DNA of 48,471 bases from ZC4RG29 sp036563875 (lineage in GTDB: Bacteria > Bacteroidota > Bacteroidia > Cytophagales > Cyclobacteriaceae), in NCBI GenBank assembly GCA_036563875.1, contig DATCLO010000069.1, positions 1-48,471 of the forward strand, given 5' to 3'. Below are positions 32,257 to 41,201 of this stretch, one piece after another (positions within the stretch are counted from its first letter, which is position 1; the number at the start of each line of letters is the position of its first letter). Both the position numbers and the translations under genes were made by a program. The notes beneath the pieces are model-generated. The model saw only the letters and a list, made by a program, of their open reading frames with translations. It ran no database searches and was not told the DNA's origin.

Positions 32257-33457
32257 CAGACTTCGCGCCAAGCACGCCCAATTCCCTGCCAACCTTTTTG
32301 AAGGCATCGACTGCTGCTTCCATATGCTCCATTTCGTGCGCGGCCGAAAGCTGTACGCGGATGCGTGCCTGTCCCTGTGGTACGACGGGATAAAAGAATC
32401 CCACCACGTAAATACCCTCGTCAAGCAATCGCGCCGCAAACTCCTGCGCGAGTTTGGCTTCATACAACATGATCGGCACGATCGGGTGAGTACCCGGCTT
32501 TACGTCGAAGCCCGCATCAGATATCGCCTTGCGGAACCACTGTGTGTTGCGTTCCAGTTTGTCGCGAAGCGCCGTCGTCTCCGACAAAATATCAAACACC
32601 TTAATTGACGCGCCCGCGATGGCCGGCGCAAGTGTGTTGGAAAACAGATAAGGGCGGGACCGCTGACGAAGCATTTCAATGATCTCTTTCCGTCCGCTGG
32701 TGAATCCTCCTGAAGCACCGCCGAGCGCTTTGCCCAGTGTACCCGTGATAATGTCAACTCGATCCATCACGCCGCAATACTCAGGGACACCACGACCTGT
32801 TTTTCCAATAAAGCCGGTGGCATGGCTTTCATCGGTCATCACCAACGCGCCGTATGCATCTGCGAGGTCGCATATTTTGTCCAGCTGTGCAATCGTACCA
32901 TCCATGGAGAACGCGCCATCGGTGACGATGATCATTTGTTCTGCACCAGCAGCGCGCGCCTCTTCCAGCTTCGCTTCCAGCGATTCCATGGAATTGTGAT
33001 CGTAGCGATAGCGCCTGGCCTTGCACAGCCGGATACCATCAATCACGGAGGCGTGGTTCAGCGCATCAGAGATTATGGCATCCTTCTCGCCAAACAGTGG
33101 CTCGAATACACCACCATTGGCATCGAAAGCAGCCGCGTAAAGAATAGTATCGTCGGTTCCGAGAAATTCAGAAATGCGACGTTCGAGTGTCTTGTGCAGA
33201 TCCTGGGTGCCACAAATAAATCGAACGGATGACAATCCGTACCCATGCGTATCGATGGCTTCTTTTGCCGCTGCAATCACGCGCGGGTCGGATGAGAGAC
33301 CGAGGTAGTTGTTCGCACAGAAGTTAATCACTTCCTTTCCGCCGGTGCGAATAACAGGTCCTTGCGGCGTGGTGATGACGCGTTCTTCCTTGTATAATCC
33401 CGCCTCGCGGATAGCAGTCAGTTCTTTCACGAGGACGGGTTTCAGTTTGTCGTACAT
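32249..33457 (-). CDS. kbl: Glycine C-acetyltransferase (2-amino-3-ketobutyrate CoA ligase)
   Basis: 402 residues of the alpha-oxoamine synthase family, PLP type. NFCANNYLGLSSDP near the start, DALNHASVIDG, TDGAFSMDG, MTDESHATGFIG, and the PLP-binding Lys243 in TGTLGKALGGASGG. It splits 2-amino-3-ketobutyrate with CoA into glycine and acetyl-CoA. The divergent gene at 33831 encodes the threonine dehydrogenase that makes its substrate. It starts 3 bases after the stop of the small gene at 33461-33733, so they share an operon. Confidence 0.95.
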   Translation of the reverse strand: MYDKLKPVLVKELTAIREAGLYKEERVITTPQGPVIRTGGKEVINFCANNYLGLSSDPRVIAAAKEAIDTHGYGLSSVRFICGTQDLHKTLERRISEFLGTDDTILYAAAFDANGGVFEPLFGEKDAIISDALNHASVIDGIRLCKARRYRYDHNSMESLEAKLEEARAAGAEQMIIVTDGAFSMDGTIAQLDKICDLADAYGALVMTDESHATGFIGKTGRGVPEYCGVMDRVDIITGTLGKALGGASGGFTSGRKEIIEMLRQRSRPYLFSNTLAPAIAGASIKVFDILSETTALRDKLERNTQWFRKAISDAGFDVKPGTHPIVPIMLYEAKLAQEFAARLLDEGIYVVGFFYPVVPQGQARIRVQLSAAHEMEHMEAAVDAFKKVGRELGVLGAKSVT

Positions 33458-33460
33458 GGC

Positions 33461-33733
33461 CTACATCTTCGGTTTGGGTCTGACAACAGGACGAGCCACC
33501 GGTTTGGCTACGGGTTTTGGTTGTTCAGCATCCGCAGGCGGTGCCGGGCCCTCTGATGTTTTGAGATGGTACTTTCTCCGAATGGCATTGATGAGGTAGA
33601 GCTTCTGAGCGGTAAAACTCGCCGGGTGCATTTGTTCAAATTCGCGCTCCCAGGAGGACCAAAGCTCGGGATCACCTTGACGAAACAGCGCAGGGTCGAT
33701 TTTTTTCCCCACCAAATATTCTTCAAAACTCAT
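33461..33733 (-). CDS. Small protein (90 residues) upstream of kbl
   Basis: The start is placed at ATG 33733 (MSFEEYLVGKKIDPALFRQG); a longer frame to 33793 would cross the -7 element at 33740-33747. Residues 1-65 are helical and contain WSSWEREFEQMHPASFTAQKLYLINAIRRKYHL; the tail is a Pro/Lys/Ala repeat (KPVAKPVARPVVRPKPKM). It is likely cytosolic. I believe similar proteins are widespread in Bacteroidota but I know no function. The Pro-rich basic tail and co-transcription with kbl are the only clues. Confidence 0.75.
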   Translation of the reverse strand: MSFEEYLVGKKIDPALFRQGDPELWSSWEREFEQMHPASFTAQKLYLINAIRRKYHLKTSEGPAPPADAEQPKPVAKPVARPVVRPKPKM

Positions 33734-33739
33734 GGGCGA

Positions 33740-33747
33740 CAAAGTTA
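33740..33747 (-). promoter_or_regulatory. -7 element (TAACTTTG) of the small gene-kbl operon
   Basis: An exact TAnnTTTG on the reverse strand, ending 6 bases before the ATG at 33733; it excludes the longer start at 33793. No TTG at the right distance upstream. Confidence 0.5.
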
Positions 33748-33830
33748 GCGATCGGGGACAATCATTACCTAACAAGTGATAGGTAAATGACAAATTTATT
33801 TAATTTGGCCCCGAAAACGCTGGATTGCAT

Positions 33831-34766
33831 TTGAAGAAGCCAACCATACTGGTCATTGGAGCAGGGGGCCAACTGGGCTCCGAACTCACTCAGGGGCTCC
33901 GCGACCACTATCCTGACGGGACGGTTATTGCCACCGACATACGTGAACCTTCCGGTTACTCGGGAAACTTCGAACTTCTCGATGCCACCGACCGGGATGC
34001 GCTGCACAAGCTGCTGGGCAAGTATAAAGTAACGCAGCTGTACCACCTCGCCGCGATGTTGTCGGCAAAAGGCGAGAAGGATCCGGAAGCCGCGTGGCAC
34101 CTTAATATGGACAGCCTGTTCCATGTCTTGCAAGCCGCGGTTGAATTCAAGATCGAACGCGTGTACTGGCCCAGTTCCATTGCCGTGTTTGGTCCGATGA
34201 CGCCGAAGGACAATACACCGCAACACACCGTTACCGATCCAACCACCGTCTACGGTATCAGCAAGGTTTCCGGCGAACGCTGGTGTGCGTGGTATCACGC
34301 CCGCTATGGCGTCGACGTCAGAAGTCTGCGATTTCCGGGTCTTATCGGCTACAAGGCGCGACCGGGTGGCGGCACCACCGACTATGCAGTCGACATCTAT
34401 TTCAGCGCAGTGAAGGAAAGACGATACACTTGCTTTCTTAAGGAAGATACCCGTTTGCCTATGATGTACATGGACGACGCGATACGCGCGACCATCCAGC
34501 TTATGGAAGCAGACCCAGAGCGTATCAGCATTCGCTCATCGTACAATATTTCGGGAATCAGCGTCACGCCCCGTGAAATCGCTGATTCCATTCGGAAGTA
34601 CATGCCGGATTTTGAGATTCGCTATGAGCCTGACTACCGGCAGACTATCGCAGACAGCTGGCCACGGTCGATCGACGACTCAGCCGCGCGGAACGATTGG
34701 GGCTGGCAGCCTTCGTACGGGCTTGAGGAAATGACAGCGGAGATGCTGCAGAGAATTCAGTCCTAA
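33831..34766 (+). CDS. L-threonine 3-dehydrogenase, SDR (NAD-dependent epimerase-like) type
   Basis: About 311 residues in the extended SDR family: Rossmann GAGGQLGSEL at the N-terminus, D(A)TD segment, HLAAMLSAKGEKDP, active-site S/Y/K with WPSSIAVFG and YGISK, and RFPGLIGYKA. This layout is that of bacterial SDR threonine dehydrogenases (as in Flavobacterium frigidimaris and Cupriavidus), and divergent kbl supports it. It oxidises threonine to 2-amino-3-ketobutyrate with NAD. The start is TTG 33831 (MKKPTILVIG); TTG 33825 is the alternative, and no ATG exists. Confidence 0.9.
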   Translation: MKKPTILVIGAGGQLGSELTQGLRDHYPDGTVIATDIREPSGYSGNFELLDATDRDALHKLLGKYKVTQLYHLAAMLSAKGEKDPEAAWHLNMDSLFHVLQAAVEFKIERVYWPSSIAVFGPMTPKDNTPQHTVTDPTTVYGISKVSGERWCAWYHARYGVDVRSLRFPGLIGYKARPGGGTTDYAVDIYFSAVKERRYTCFLKEDTRLPMMYMDDAIRATIQLMEADPERISIRSSYNISGISVTPREIADSIRKYMPDFEIRYEPDYRQTIADSWPRSIDDSAARNDWGWQPSYGLEEMTAEMLQRIQS

Positions 34767-34788
34767 CGATCCATACGAAAAAACGGCA

Positions 34789-34796
34789 TAACTTTG
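34789..34796 (+). promoter_or_regulatory. -7 element (TAACTTTG) before the enoyl-CoA hydratase gene
   Basis: Exact TAnnTTTG in the 57-base gap, 27 bases before the ATG at 34824; no clear -33 box. Confidence 0.4.
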
Positions 34797-34823
34797 ATTC
34801 CGTGACCATTCACCCCACACGCA

Positions 34824-35597
34824 ATGCCTCTTCTGAAAACACTTGATACTGACGGCATTCTCGTCGTTACATTCTCCCGGCCTGAAGCGCTTAATGCGCT
34901 GAATCAGGCTACGCTCCACGAATTGGCGCAGGCACTGGAGGACATTTACAATAATGAAAAGATTCGCGGAGTGATATTGACCGGCGACGGTGATAAGGCG
35001 TTTGTTGCTGGTGCGGATATTCGTGAACTGGCGGCGATGAGTCGCGAGGATGCGATGGCCTTGTCAGAATACGGTCAGGGTCTTTTCAGAAAGATCGAGC
35101 GTTGCCCGAAGCCTGTCATTGCTGCCATCAACGGCTTTGCGTTGGGAGGCGGTTGTGAGTTGGCTATGTCGTGTCACATTCGCATTGCAGTAGAACATGC
35201 GAAGCTGGGGCAACCCGAAGTAAACCTCGGAACGATCCCCGGCTATGGAGGCACGCAGCGTCTCACGCAACTTGCCGGCAGGGGAAGAGCGCTTGAGCTC
35301 ATCCTCACGGGCGACATGATTGATGCAGCTGAAGCGTACCGCATCGGCGTAGTTAATCGCACAGTACCTGATCGCGAAGCGCTGATGGCCTTGGCGCGAC
35401 AGATTCTCTCAAAAATTCTTTCGAAAGCACCAGTTGCTGTGGCGAAAGCGATCGACAGTGTTAATGCCGCTGTGGACAGTGCGAATGGATACGAAGCGGA
35501 AGCGAAAAATTTTGCCGACTGTGCCGCGACTGATGATTTCAAAGAAGGAACATCGGCGTTCCTGGAAAAACGAAAAACCAACTTTAAAGGACGGTAA
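34824..35597 (+). CDS. Enoyl-CoA hydratase/isomerase family protein
   Basis: 257 residues of the crotonase fold. Oxyanion-hole segments AGADIRELA and FALGGGCELAMSCHIRIA, and both catalytic glutamates: Glu in GGGCELAM and Glu in GQPEVNLGTIPGYGGTQRL, exactly as in short-chain enoyl-CoA hydratases. It hydrates trans-2-enoyl-CoA in beta-oxidation or acyl-CoA catabolism. No beta-oxidation partner adjoins it. The flippase gene begins directly after its TAA. Confidence 0.93.
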   Translation: MPLLKTLDTDGILVVTFSRPEALNALNQATLHELAQALEDIYNNEKIRGVILTGDGDKAFVAGADIRELAAMSREDAMALSEYGQGLFRKIERCPKPVIAAINGFALGGGCELAMSCHIRIAVEHAKLGQPEVNLGTIPGYGGTQRLTQLAGRGRALELILTGDMIDAAEAYRIGVVNRTVPDREALMALARQILSKILSKAPVAVAKAIDSVNAAVDSANGYEAEAKNFADCAATDDFKEGTSAFLEKRKTNFKGR

Positions 35598-37040
35598 TTG
35601 AGCAAGATAAAGCGACTCGCCGGGGAGACAGCCATCTATGGGCTCGGCAGCATCCTGCCACGCGTCATCAATTTCGTACTCATCCTTCCGCACACGTCGG
35701 TTTTCAATCCAGCCGAATACGGAGTCATTACCGATGTGTATGCATGGGTGGCCTTTCTGAATGTGCTGTACACCTTCGGGATGGAGACCGCCTTCTTTCG
35801 CTTTGCCACCAAGGAAGGGGCTGAGCCTGCTACCGTGTTCAACACGGCACAGACGGCGGTAACGATCATAACACTTGCACTGTCCACGTTCTTCATCGCT
35901 TTCGCTGGTCCGCTTGCAGCTCAAATGGACATACCTGAGCATCGCGATTACATCGTCTGGCTTACGGCGATTGTGGCAATCGATGCCTTGGTCGCTATTC
36001 CTTTTGCGCGGCTGCGGCTTGAAAAGAAAGCGGCGCGGTTTGCGCTCTACCGGATTATCAACGTCCTCATCATCGTAGTCCTCAACTTTTATTTCCTCAA
36101 GGTTGCGTACGATCCGGAGATCGGTGTCGCCTATGTGTTTCTCATCAACCTTCTCGCCAACGCACTCTATATCGTCTTCTTCCTCCCTGTATTCATACAC
36201 TGGCGCCCTGCCCTCGAGAAACGTCTCTTCTATGCGATGCTTGTTTATGCATTTCCCATCATGCTGACAGGACTTGCAGGAACAACCAATGAAATGTTCT
36301 CGCGGATCACGCTGAGAGAATGGCTCCCCGAAAACTTTTACCCCGGAAGAAGCAGTGCTTATGCTCTTGGGGTATTCGGTGCCAACTACAAGTTCGCTGT
36401 GTTCATGAACCTTGTAATTCAGGCGTTCCGCTTTGCAGCGGAGCCGTTCTTTTTCAGCAATGCGCGCGAGAAAGATTCACGTCGTCTGTTCGCGATGGTC
36501 AATCACTACTTTATCGTGACGTGTTGCCTGCTCTTGCTTGCCATTGGCGTCAACCTGGATGTATTAAGACATTTCCTTCGCAGTGAGGCCTACTGGGAGG
36601 GATTGTCGATCGTGCCTATTTTGCTGACAGCCTATCTCTTTTTGGGTGTTTATTATAACCTGTCAGTGTGGTTTAAGCTCACGGACCGCACCTATTACGG
36701 AACGATAATTTCTCTTGGCGGAGCAGCCGTTACGATCATTGCCAACTACATACTCATCCCCATAGCCGGATACGTAGGCAGCAGTTGGGCGGCTCTCATC
36801 TGTTACTTTTCTATTGCCGCTGCGTGTTACCTCACAGGGAGACGCTTTTACCCGATTCCATATCGGGTAGGAACGGACCTGACGTATATCGTGTTGACGG
36901 TGTTGTTGGTGTACGGGGTCAACACCCTGCCGTTTGAAGGGGCATCAGAATTCCTCGCCCACAACCTCGTAGTGCTGGCGGTTGCGGGGCTGGTTTTCCT
37001 CATTGAGCGCAAGGGACTGCGGGCATCGGTAGACCTTTAG
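35598..37040 (+). CDS. Oligosaccharide flippase family (MOP superfamily) membrane protein
   Basis: 480 residues with about 12-14 hydrophobic segments and the Wzx-like start SKIKRLAGETAIYGLGSILPRVINFVL. It probably flips lipid-linked sugars or glycan precursors across the inner membrane. The TTG start directly abuts the TAA of the enoyl-CoA hydratase gene (no gap). A TPR gene follows after 150 bases. In Bacteroidota the flippase often precedes dut and the TPR/DUF4292/EnvC block; dut is missing here. Confidence 0.9.
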   Translation: MSKIKRLAGETAIYGLGSILPRVINFVLILPHTSVFNPAEYGVITDVYAWVAFLNVLYTFGMETAFFRFATKEGAEPATVFNTAQTAVTIITLALSTFFIAFAGPLAAQMDIPEHRDYIVWLTAIVAIDALVAIPFARLRLEKKAARFALYRIINVLIIVVLNFYFLKVAYDPEIGVAYVFLINLLANALYIVFFLPVFIHWRPALEKRLFYAMLVYAFPIMLTGLAGTTNEMFSRITLREWLPENFYPGRSSAYALGVFGANYKFAVFMNLVIQAFRFAAEPFFFSNAREKDSRRLFAMVNHYFIVTCCLLLLAIGVNLDVLRHFLRSEAYWEGLSIVPILLTAYLFLGVYYNLSVWFKLTDRTYYGTIISLGGAAVTIIANYILIPIAGYVGSSWAALICYFSIAAACYLTGRRFYPIPYRVGTDLTYIVLTVLLVYGVNTLPFEGASEFLAHNLVVLAVAGLVFLIERKGLRASVDL

Positions 37041-37112
37041 TCCCCCGATGTTGCCGGAAAGCGACCGCTTGGTCCGGCTGCCGCATTCTCGGAGATTATG
37101 GGGATTTTTGCT

Positions 37113-37120
37113 TAATTTTG
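37113..37120 (+). promoter_or_regulatory. -7 element (TAATTTTG) before the TPR-DUF4292-EnvC operon
   Basis: Exact TAnnTTTG about 70 bases upstream of the TPR gene start in a gap of 150 bases; -33 not recognisable. Confidence 0.4.
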
Positions 37121-37190
37121 TCGTCTGACCTTGCATTTTGGAGGCGGATTGTTTCGATCAGATCGTAGAAGGTAACACGCAAGAACGTTG

Positions 37191-38954
37191 ATGGCATTCA
37201 GGATCTTCAGCTTTTTCCTGGTGGGCGTGGCATTGTGTCTCTTCCCTGCGGCGACGTATGGCCAGAAAAAAAAGAAGGTTCAGGATGAACATACCGCCCA
37301 CAATATCCGCCAACGGGAAGCTGAATTTTACTTTACAGAGGCTGAGAAGTACTTTATCCTTGAAGATTACGCCAAAGCCCTCCTTTATTACCAGAAGTCA
37401 CTGGACGTAGATCCGTCAAATGCCACCGTTCATTATAAGATCGCAGAGGTTCTCTCGCGCAGCCAGCGCCAGGACGACATGCTAAAGGCGGTGACCAGCA
37501 TTGAAACGGCCCTCCGCCTTGAAAAGAAGAACAAGTACTTCTACCTGCTTGGCGTAAACATCTACAACACTCTCGCGCGGTTCGACAAGGCGGCGGAGTT
37601 GTACGAAACGATGATGAAGGAAGTGCCGGGGACGGAAGAGTATCTGTACGATCTCGCCGTAGTTTATCAATACAGCAAGAGACCCGCTGACGCTATTCGC
37701 GTATACGATAGGGCGGAATCGATCTTTGGTGTCAATGAAATATCATCGGTCCAAAAGCTAAGACTCTACCTCGAACAGGGTAAGGTTGACCAGGCGATTG
37801 CCGAAGGAAAAAAGCTTCTTGAAGCATTCCCGGGCGAAGAACGCTACGCCATGGGTTTCGCAGAGGTAATGTCAAAGAATGGTCAGCTTCCGGTTGCAAT
37901 CCAATACCTTGAAAAGTTTGTAGCGGAAAATCCCGATGCCGGCAATGCCCGAATGCTGCTTGCCGGTTTCTATCGCGATACGAAAGAGGAGGCAAAAGCA
38001 CGCGCTCTGCTTACTGACCTTTTCGACGATCCTTCAGTTGAGCAGGGAAGTAAACTGATCATACTCGGCGCGTACAACACGGAGCTCCACCAGAATAGGA
38101 TGCGTAACCAATCCGATCCCGAAAAGGAGGCATACGTACTGTCACTTTATGAAAAACTGGTCGCAATGTATCCCGCCAGTTCCGATGTGTACGTCCTTGG
38201 GGGAGATTTGTATTTATCGACAGGACGCAACAGCGAAGCTATCAACGCCTACCAGCAAGCCATACGTTCCGGTGATGTCTCATTCGAAGTATGGCAGAAT
38301 CTTATTTACCTCGAGACACAGCTAAATCAGTTTGACAACGCCATCCGTCACTCAGACGAAGCTCTTGAAATGTTCCCGAACCAGGGGATGCTGTACTACT
38401 TCAATGGATACGCTCACCTGAGGAAGAAGAACTATGAAGAGGCGTCCGTCGCCCTGGAACAGGCCAAAAAGATCATTACAGATGACGTCAACCTGCTGGG
38501 TGAGATAAACGGCATGCTCGGGGACGTTTACAACTCGCTTAAGGAATACGACAAGTCGGATCAGGCCTATGAGGAAGCCTTACGGCTCAAACCCGACAAT
38601 GATGTAGTTCTGAATAATTACAGTTACTACCTGGCTTTGCGAAGGGCGAACCTGGAAAAGGCCGAGCGTATGTCCACCCAGCTGGTTCGTGATAACCCTG
38701 ACAATCCGGTGTACCTCGACACGCATGCCTGGGTCTTGTACGCCAGGGAAAAGTACAAGGAAGCCCGCAAGTTTATGGAACGGGCGCTGGCGACGGGAAA
38801 GGCAAACGCAACCCATTTTGAACATTATGGCGATATTTTGTTTAAGTTAGGGGATGTCAACGGGGCCGTTGTACAGTGGGAGAAAGCAAAGCAGGCCAAC
38901 GCGGACAGCGAACTGTTGGACAAAAAGATCGCCAACCGAAAAATCTATGAATAG
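37191..38954 (+). CDS. Tetratricopeptide-repeat protein, exported
   Basis: 587 residues from ATG 37191 (the TTG 3 bases earlier is less likely). Signal peptide to about residue 24 (ATYGQ), then TPR units across the whole protein: YAKALLYYQKSLDVDPSNA, DKAAELYETMMKEVPGTE, NSEAINAYQQAIRSGDVS, EEASVALEQAKKIIT, YDKSDQAYEEALRLKPDN and YKEARKFMERALATGKANA. It is a periplasmic or outer-membrane-facing scaffold. It overlaps the DUF4292 gene by 8 bases; this pair and EnvC form a conserved Bacteroidota block for envelope assembly. Confidence 0.92.
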   Translation: MAFRIFSFFLVGVALCLFPAATYGQKKKKVQDEHTAHNIRQREAEFYFTEAEKYFILEDYAKALLYYQKSLDVDPSNATVHYKIAEVLSRSQRQDDMLKAVTSIETALRLEKKNKYFYLLGVNIYNTLARFDKAAELYETMMKEVPGTEEYLYDLAVVYQYSKRPADAIRVYDRAESIFGVNEISSVQKLRLYLEQGKVDQAIAEGKKLLEAFPGEERYAMGFAEVMSKNGQLPVAIQYLEKFVAENPDAGNARMLLAGFYRDTKEEAKARALLTDLFDDPSVEQGSKLIILGAYNTELHQNRMRNQSDPEKEAYVLSLYEKLVAMYPASSDVYVLGGDLYLSTGRNSEAINAYQQAIRSGDVSFEVWQNLIYLETQLNQFDNAIRHSDEALEMFPNQGMLYYFNGYAHLRKKNYEEASVALEQAKKIITDDVNLLGEINGMLGDVYNSLKEYDKSDQAYEEALRLKPDNDVVLNNYSYYLALRRANLEKAERMSTQLVRDNPDNPVYLDTHAWVLYAREKYKEARKFMERALATGKANATHFEHYGDILFKLGDVNGAVVQWEKAKQANADSELLDKKIANRKIYE

Positions 38955-39699
38955 GCTTCCCAAACTTTTGTTGTACTGCCTGCCCCTGGTGCTGGCAGCG
39001 TGCAGCAAGAAGTTGGTACCACCGATCGTCGGCACTCCGCGACCCGAGCTGGCTATTGAGCAGATCGATTTCGAATACTTTTCGGGCAAGGCGCGCATGG
39101 TGTTGCGCGACGGCAGTAAGGTGCGCGACGTAAAGACCAATATCCGGATCCGTAAGGACAGTGTGATCTGGATGTCGTTCTCCGTCATCGGTGTTCAGGG
39201 AGGAAAAGCTCTGATCAATCACGATTCGATCACAATCGTCAACAATGTCGACAATGAATACTTCGTATTCGAATACGAGGAGTTGTCGAGGCGATTCAAC
39301 TTCGATATCAACTACGACGTGGTGCAGGCGGCTATGCTTGGCAACCTGGTGATGGACCGGCAGAGCACGGACATCGTGGAGCAGCTGGCGTCCATGTTTG
39401 TGCTTAAACAACAATCCGGCACGGTTGACGTTATCAATTATGTCAACGCCGCCAGCATGAAGGTGGAAAAGGTGGAGTTGAAGGAGAGCGATTCGAACAA
39501 TTCATTGACGATCGACTATTCGAATTTCCAGCCGGTTGGCGATAAGATATTCCCATACAACGGAACTATCAACTTGTTGTACAAAACGCCATCCGGGCTG
39601 ATTAACACAACAATTATCTTTGAATACAGTAAAGCGGAAATTGAAGACAAGGAACTGAAGTTCCCTTTCAATATACCCAGGAAGTATGTTCGCAGGTAG
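38947..39699 (+). CDS. DUF4292 lipoprotein
   Basis: 250 residues from ATG 38947, which overlaps the TPR stop; the longer frame from 38854 lies inside the TPR gene. Lipoprotein signal MNRLPKLLLYCLPLVLAAC with LAAC lipobox. The body is a beta-rich LolB/LppX-like outline: EQIDFEYFSGKARMVLRDG, VIWMSFSVIGVQGGKALI, EKVELKESDSNNSLTIDYSNF. DUF4292 is of unknown function and may carry lipids or lipoproteins through the envelope (inference from fold outline). It overlaps EnvC by 14 bases. Confidence 0.92.
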   Translation: MNRLPKLLLYCLPLVLAACSKKLVPPIVGTPRPELAIEQIDFEYFSGKARMVLRDGSKVRDVKTNIRIRKDSVIWMSFSVIGVQGGKALINHDSITIVNNVDNEYFVFEYEELSRRFNFDINYDVVQAAMLGNLVMDRQSTDIVEQLASMFVLKQQSGTVDVINYVNAASMKVEKVELKESDSNNSLTIDYSNFQPVGDKIFPYNGTINLLYKTPSGLINTTIIFEYSKAEIEDKELKFPFNIPRKYVRR

Positions 39700-40867
39700 A
39701 GGAGTACTGGTAGTGCTATTTTTTTGCCTCCTGTCAATACCGCCGGCTTTTGGCCAAAAGAGCAAGGCGCAACTGCAGCAGGAAAAGCAGCGAAACCTTG
39801 CCAAAATCAAAGAGGTGGAAGGCATACTCTCGGAGACGGTCGCAAAAAAGACCAACTCCCTGGGAGAACTCAATGCGCTCAATCAGCGCATCCGTCAGCA
39901 GGAAAACCTCATCAATTCCATCAAGGGAGAGATCGGCCTCCTCGATGGAGAAATCTCTGAAAACAACGACATCATAGAAGCGCTGGAACGCGACCTGCAG
40001 CAGTTGCGAAAGGAACTCACCGACATGCTGTATGCAGCGCAGAAAACTAAAAACAGCATTTCGCCACTCTCCTTCCTCTTCTCTGCACAATCGCTCAATG
40101 ACCTTTTGACACGACTCCGGTACATGGAGCAGTATGCCCAGGCACGCGAACTGCAGGCGAAGCAAATCGTCAAAGTGCAGGATGAGTTGGCAGGGCAGGT
40201 TAAAGCCATCGAAGGCAAACGTGCCGAGATGCAAACGTTGCTCAATGAGCAAATGGCTGAAAGCCGTAATCTTGCTGAGCTGAAAAAGAAACAGGACAAC
40301 CTGGTAAAGACTCTGGCAAAGCAGGAGAAGAAGTTGCGCGGCGACCTGGAGAGCACGAAGAAAACGATCGCAATGCTCGACAAGAAAATCGAGGAGATTA
40401 TTCGCGAAGAACTGGCACGTGCAAAGCGTGAGGCATCGAAAGATGCCGTCGCCCTTTCTTCGAACTTTGAAGAGAACAAGTCGAAGTTTTCCTATCCTGT
40501 TTCAGGGTTCGTTTCGCTGGGCTTTGGACGGCAGGCTCACCCCGTCTTGAAAGGCGTTATCCTTCAGAATGAAGGCGTAAATATTCAGACCAAGAAAGGA
40601 GAAAAAGTCAGGTCCATATTTGAAGGTGAAGTTCGCGCTGTTGCTGTAATGCCGACGATTGGCAACTCTGTTATTATTAATCACGGTAACTATTTCACGG
40701 TTTATTCCGGTCTCAAGGAGGTGTTTGTCCGGACGGGGCAAAAAGTCGCCACCAACGAAGAAATCGGCGAAGTCATGACCAACAGCGATGGTGTTTCAGA
40801 GTTGCGGTTCCGCATTTACAAAGACCGGACCCCCCTCGATCCGCAGCAGTGGCTGGGCCGTCTCTGA
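39686..40867 (+). CDS. EnvC-like murein hydrolase activator with degenerate LytM domain
   Basis: 393 residues: signal peptide (1-23), a long coiled coil (about 25-255) and a C-terminal M23/LytM domain (about 268-390). The zinc site is lost: HxxxD reads N295-EGV-N299, and HLHFE reads E-L373-R-F-R. That is the EnvC/NlpD-like state of an activator that opens amidases rather than cutting peptidoglycan itself. The end KDRTPLDPQQWL parallels EnvC. It overlaps the DUF4292 gene by 14 bases and is the third gene of the operon. Confidence 0.93.
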   Translation: MFAGRGVLVVLFFCLLSIPPAFGQKSKAQLQQEKQRNLAKIKEVEGILSETVAKKTNSLGELNALNQRIRQQENLINSIKGEIGLLDGEISENNDIIEALERDLQQLRKELTDMLYAAQKTKNSISPLSFLFSAQSLNDLLTRLRYMEQYAQARELQAKQIVKVQDELAGQVKAIEGKRAEMQTLLNEQMAESRNLAELKKKQDNLVKTLAKQEKKLRGDLESTKKTIAMLDKKIEEIIREELARAKREASKDAVALSSNFEENKSKFSYPVSGFVSLGFGRQAHPVLKGVILQNEGVNIQTKKGEKVRSIFEGEVRAVAVMPTIGNSVIINHGNYFTVYSGLKEVFVRTGQKVATNEEIGEVMTNSDGVSELRFRIYKDRTPLDPQQWLGRL

Positions 40868-40988
40868 TTCCGGCCGAATACGATGGGTTTTTGCCTTTCC
40901 TCACTTATAAATGGCGGAAAGTGCACCGTTTTCTTCATTTTTTCGTTCCAGCATTATACTCTATCTTTACATCCTTAATCAACATCTT

Positions 40989-41201
40989 ATGAACGGAATA
41001 TTGTTAATCGGAATGCCGGGAATGGGCGAGTGGATCCTGATCGGTCTCGTCGTGCTGATTTTCTTTGGCGCGAAGAAGATTCCTGAATTCGCAAAGGGTC
41101 TGGGCCGCGGCATTCGCGAGTTCAAAGACGCCGTCAGCGACGTTAAAAAGGAAGTCGACCAGGCTGGCAAGGAGGTTGAAAAACTGGATCAGGGAAAGTA
41201 A
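40989..41201 (+). CDS. tatA: Sec-independent protein translocase TatA
   Basis: 70 residues from ATG 40989; the frame extended to 40911 adds a non-homologous segment. One membrane helix (EWILIGLVVLIFFG) followed by the hinge GAKKIPEFAKGLGRGIREFK and a charged amphipathic tail, the standard TatA plan. It forms the pore that passes folded proteins; TatC is elsewhere. TATCTTTA at 40962-40969 is one base off the -7 consensus, 19 bases before the ATG. The gatA start directly follows its TAA. Confidence 0.94.
   Translation: MNGILLIGMPGMGEWILIGLVVLIFFGAKKIPEFAKGLGRGIREFKDAVSDVKKEVDQAGKEVEKLDQGK

Noticed and set aside
35409..36200. 263-codon reverse frame with DDIE-rich start
   Set aside because: Lies across the enoyl-CoA hydratase/flippase junction, both of which are certain genes.
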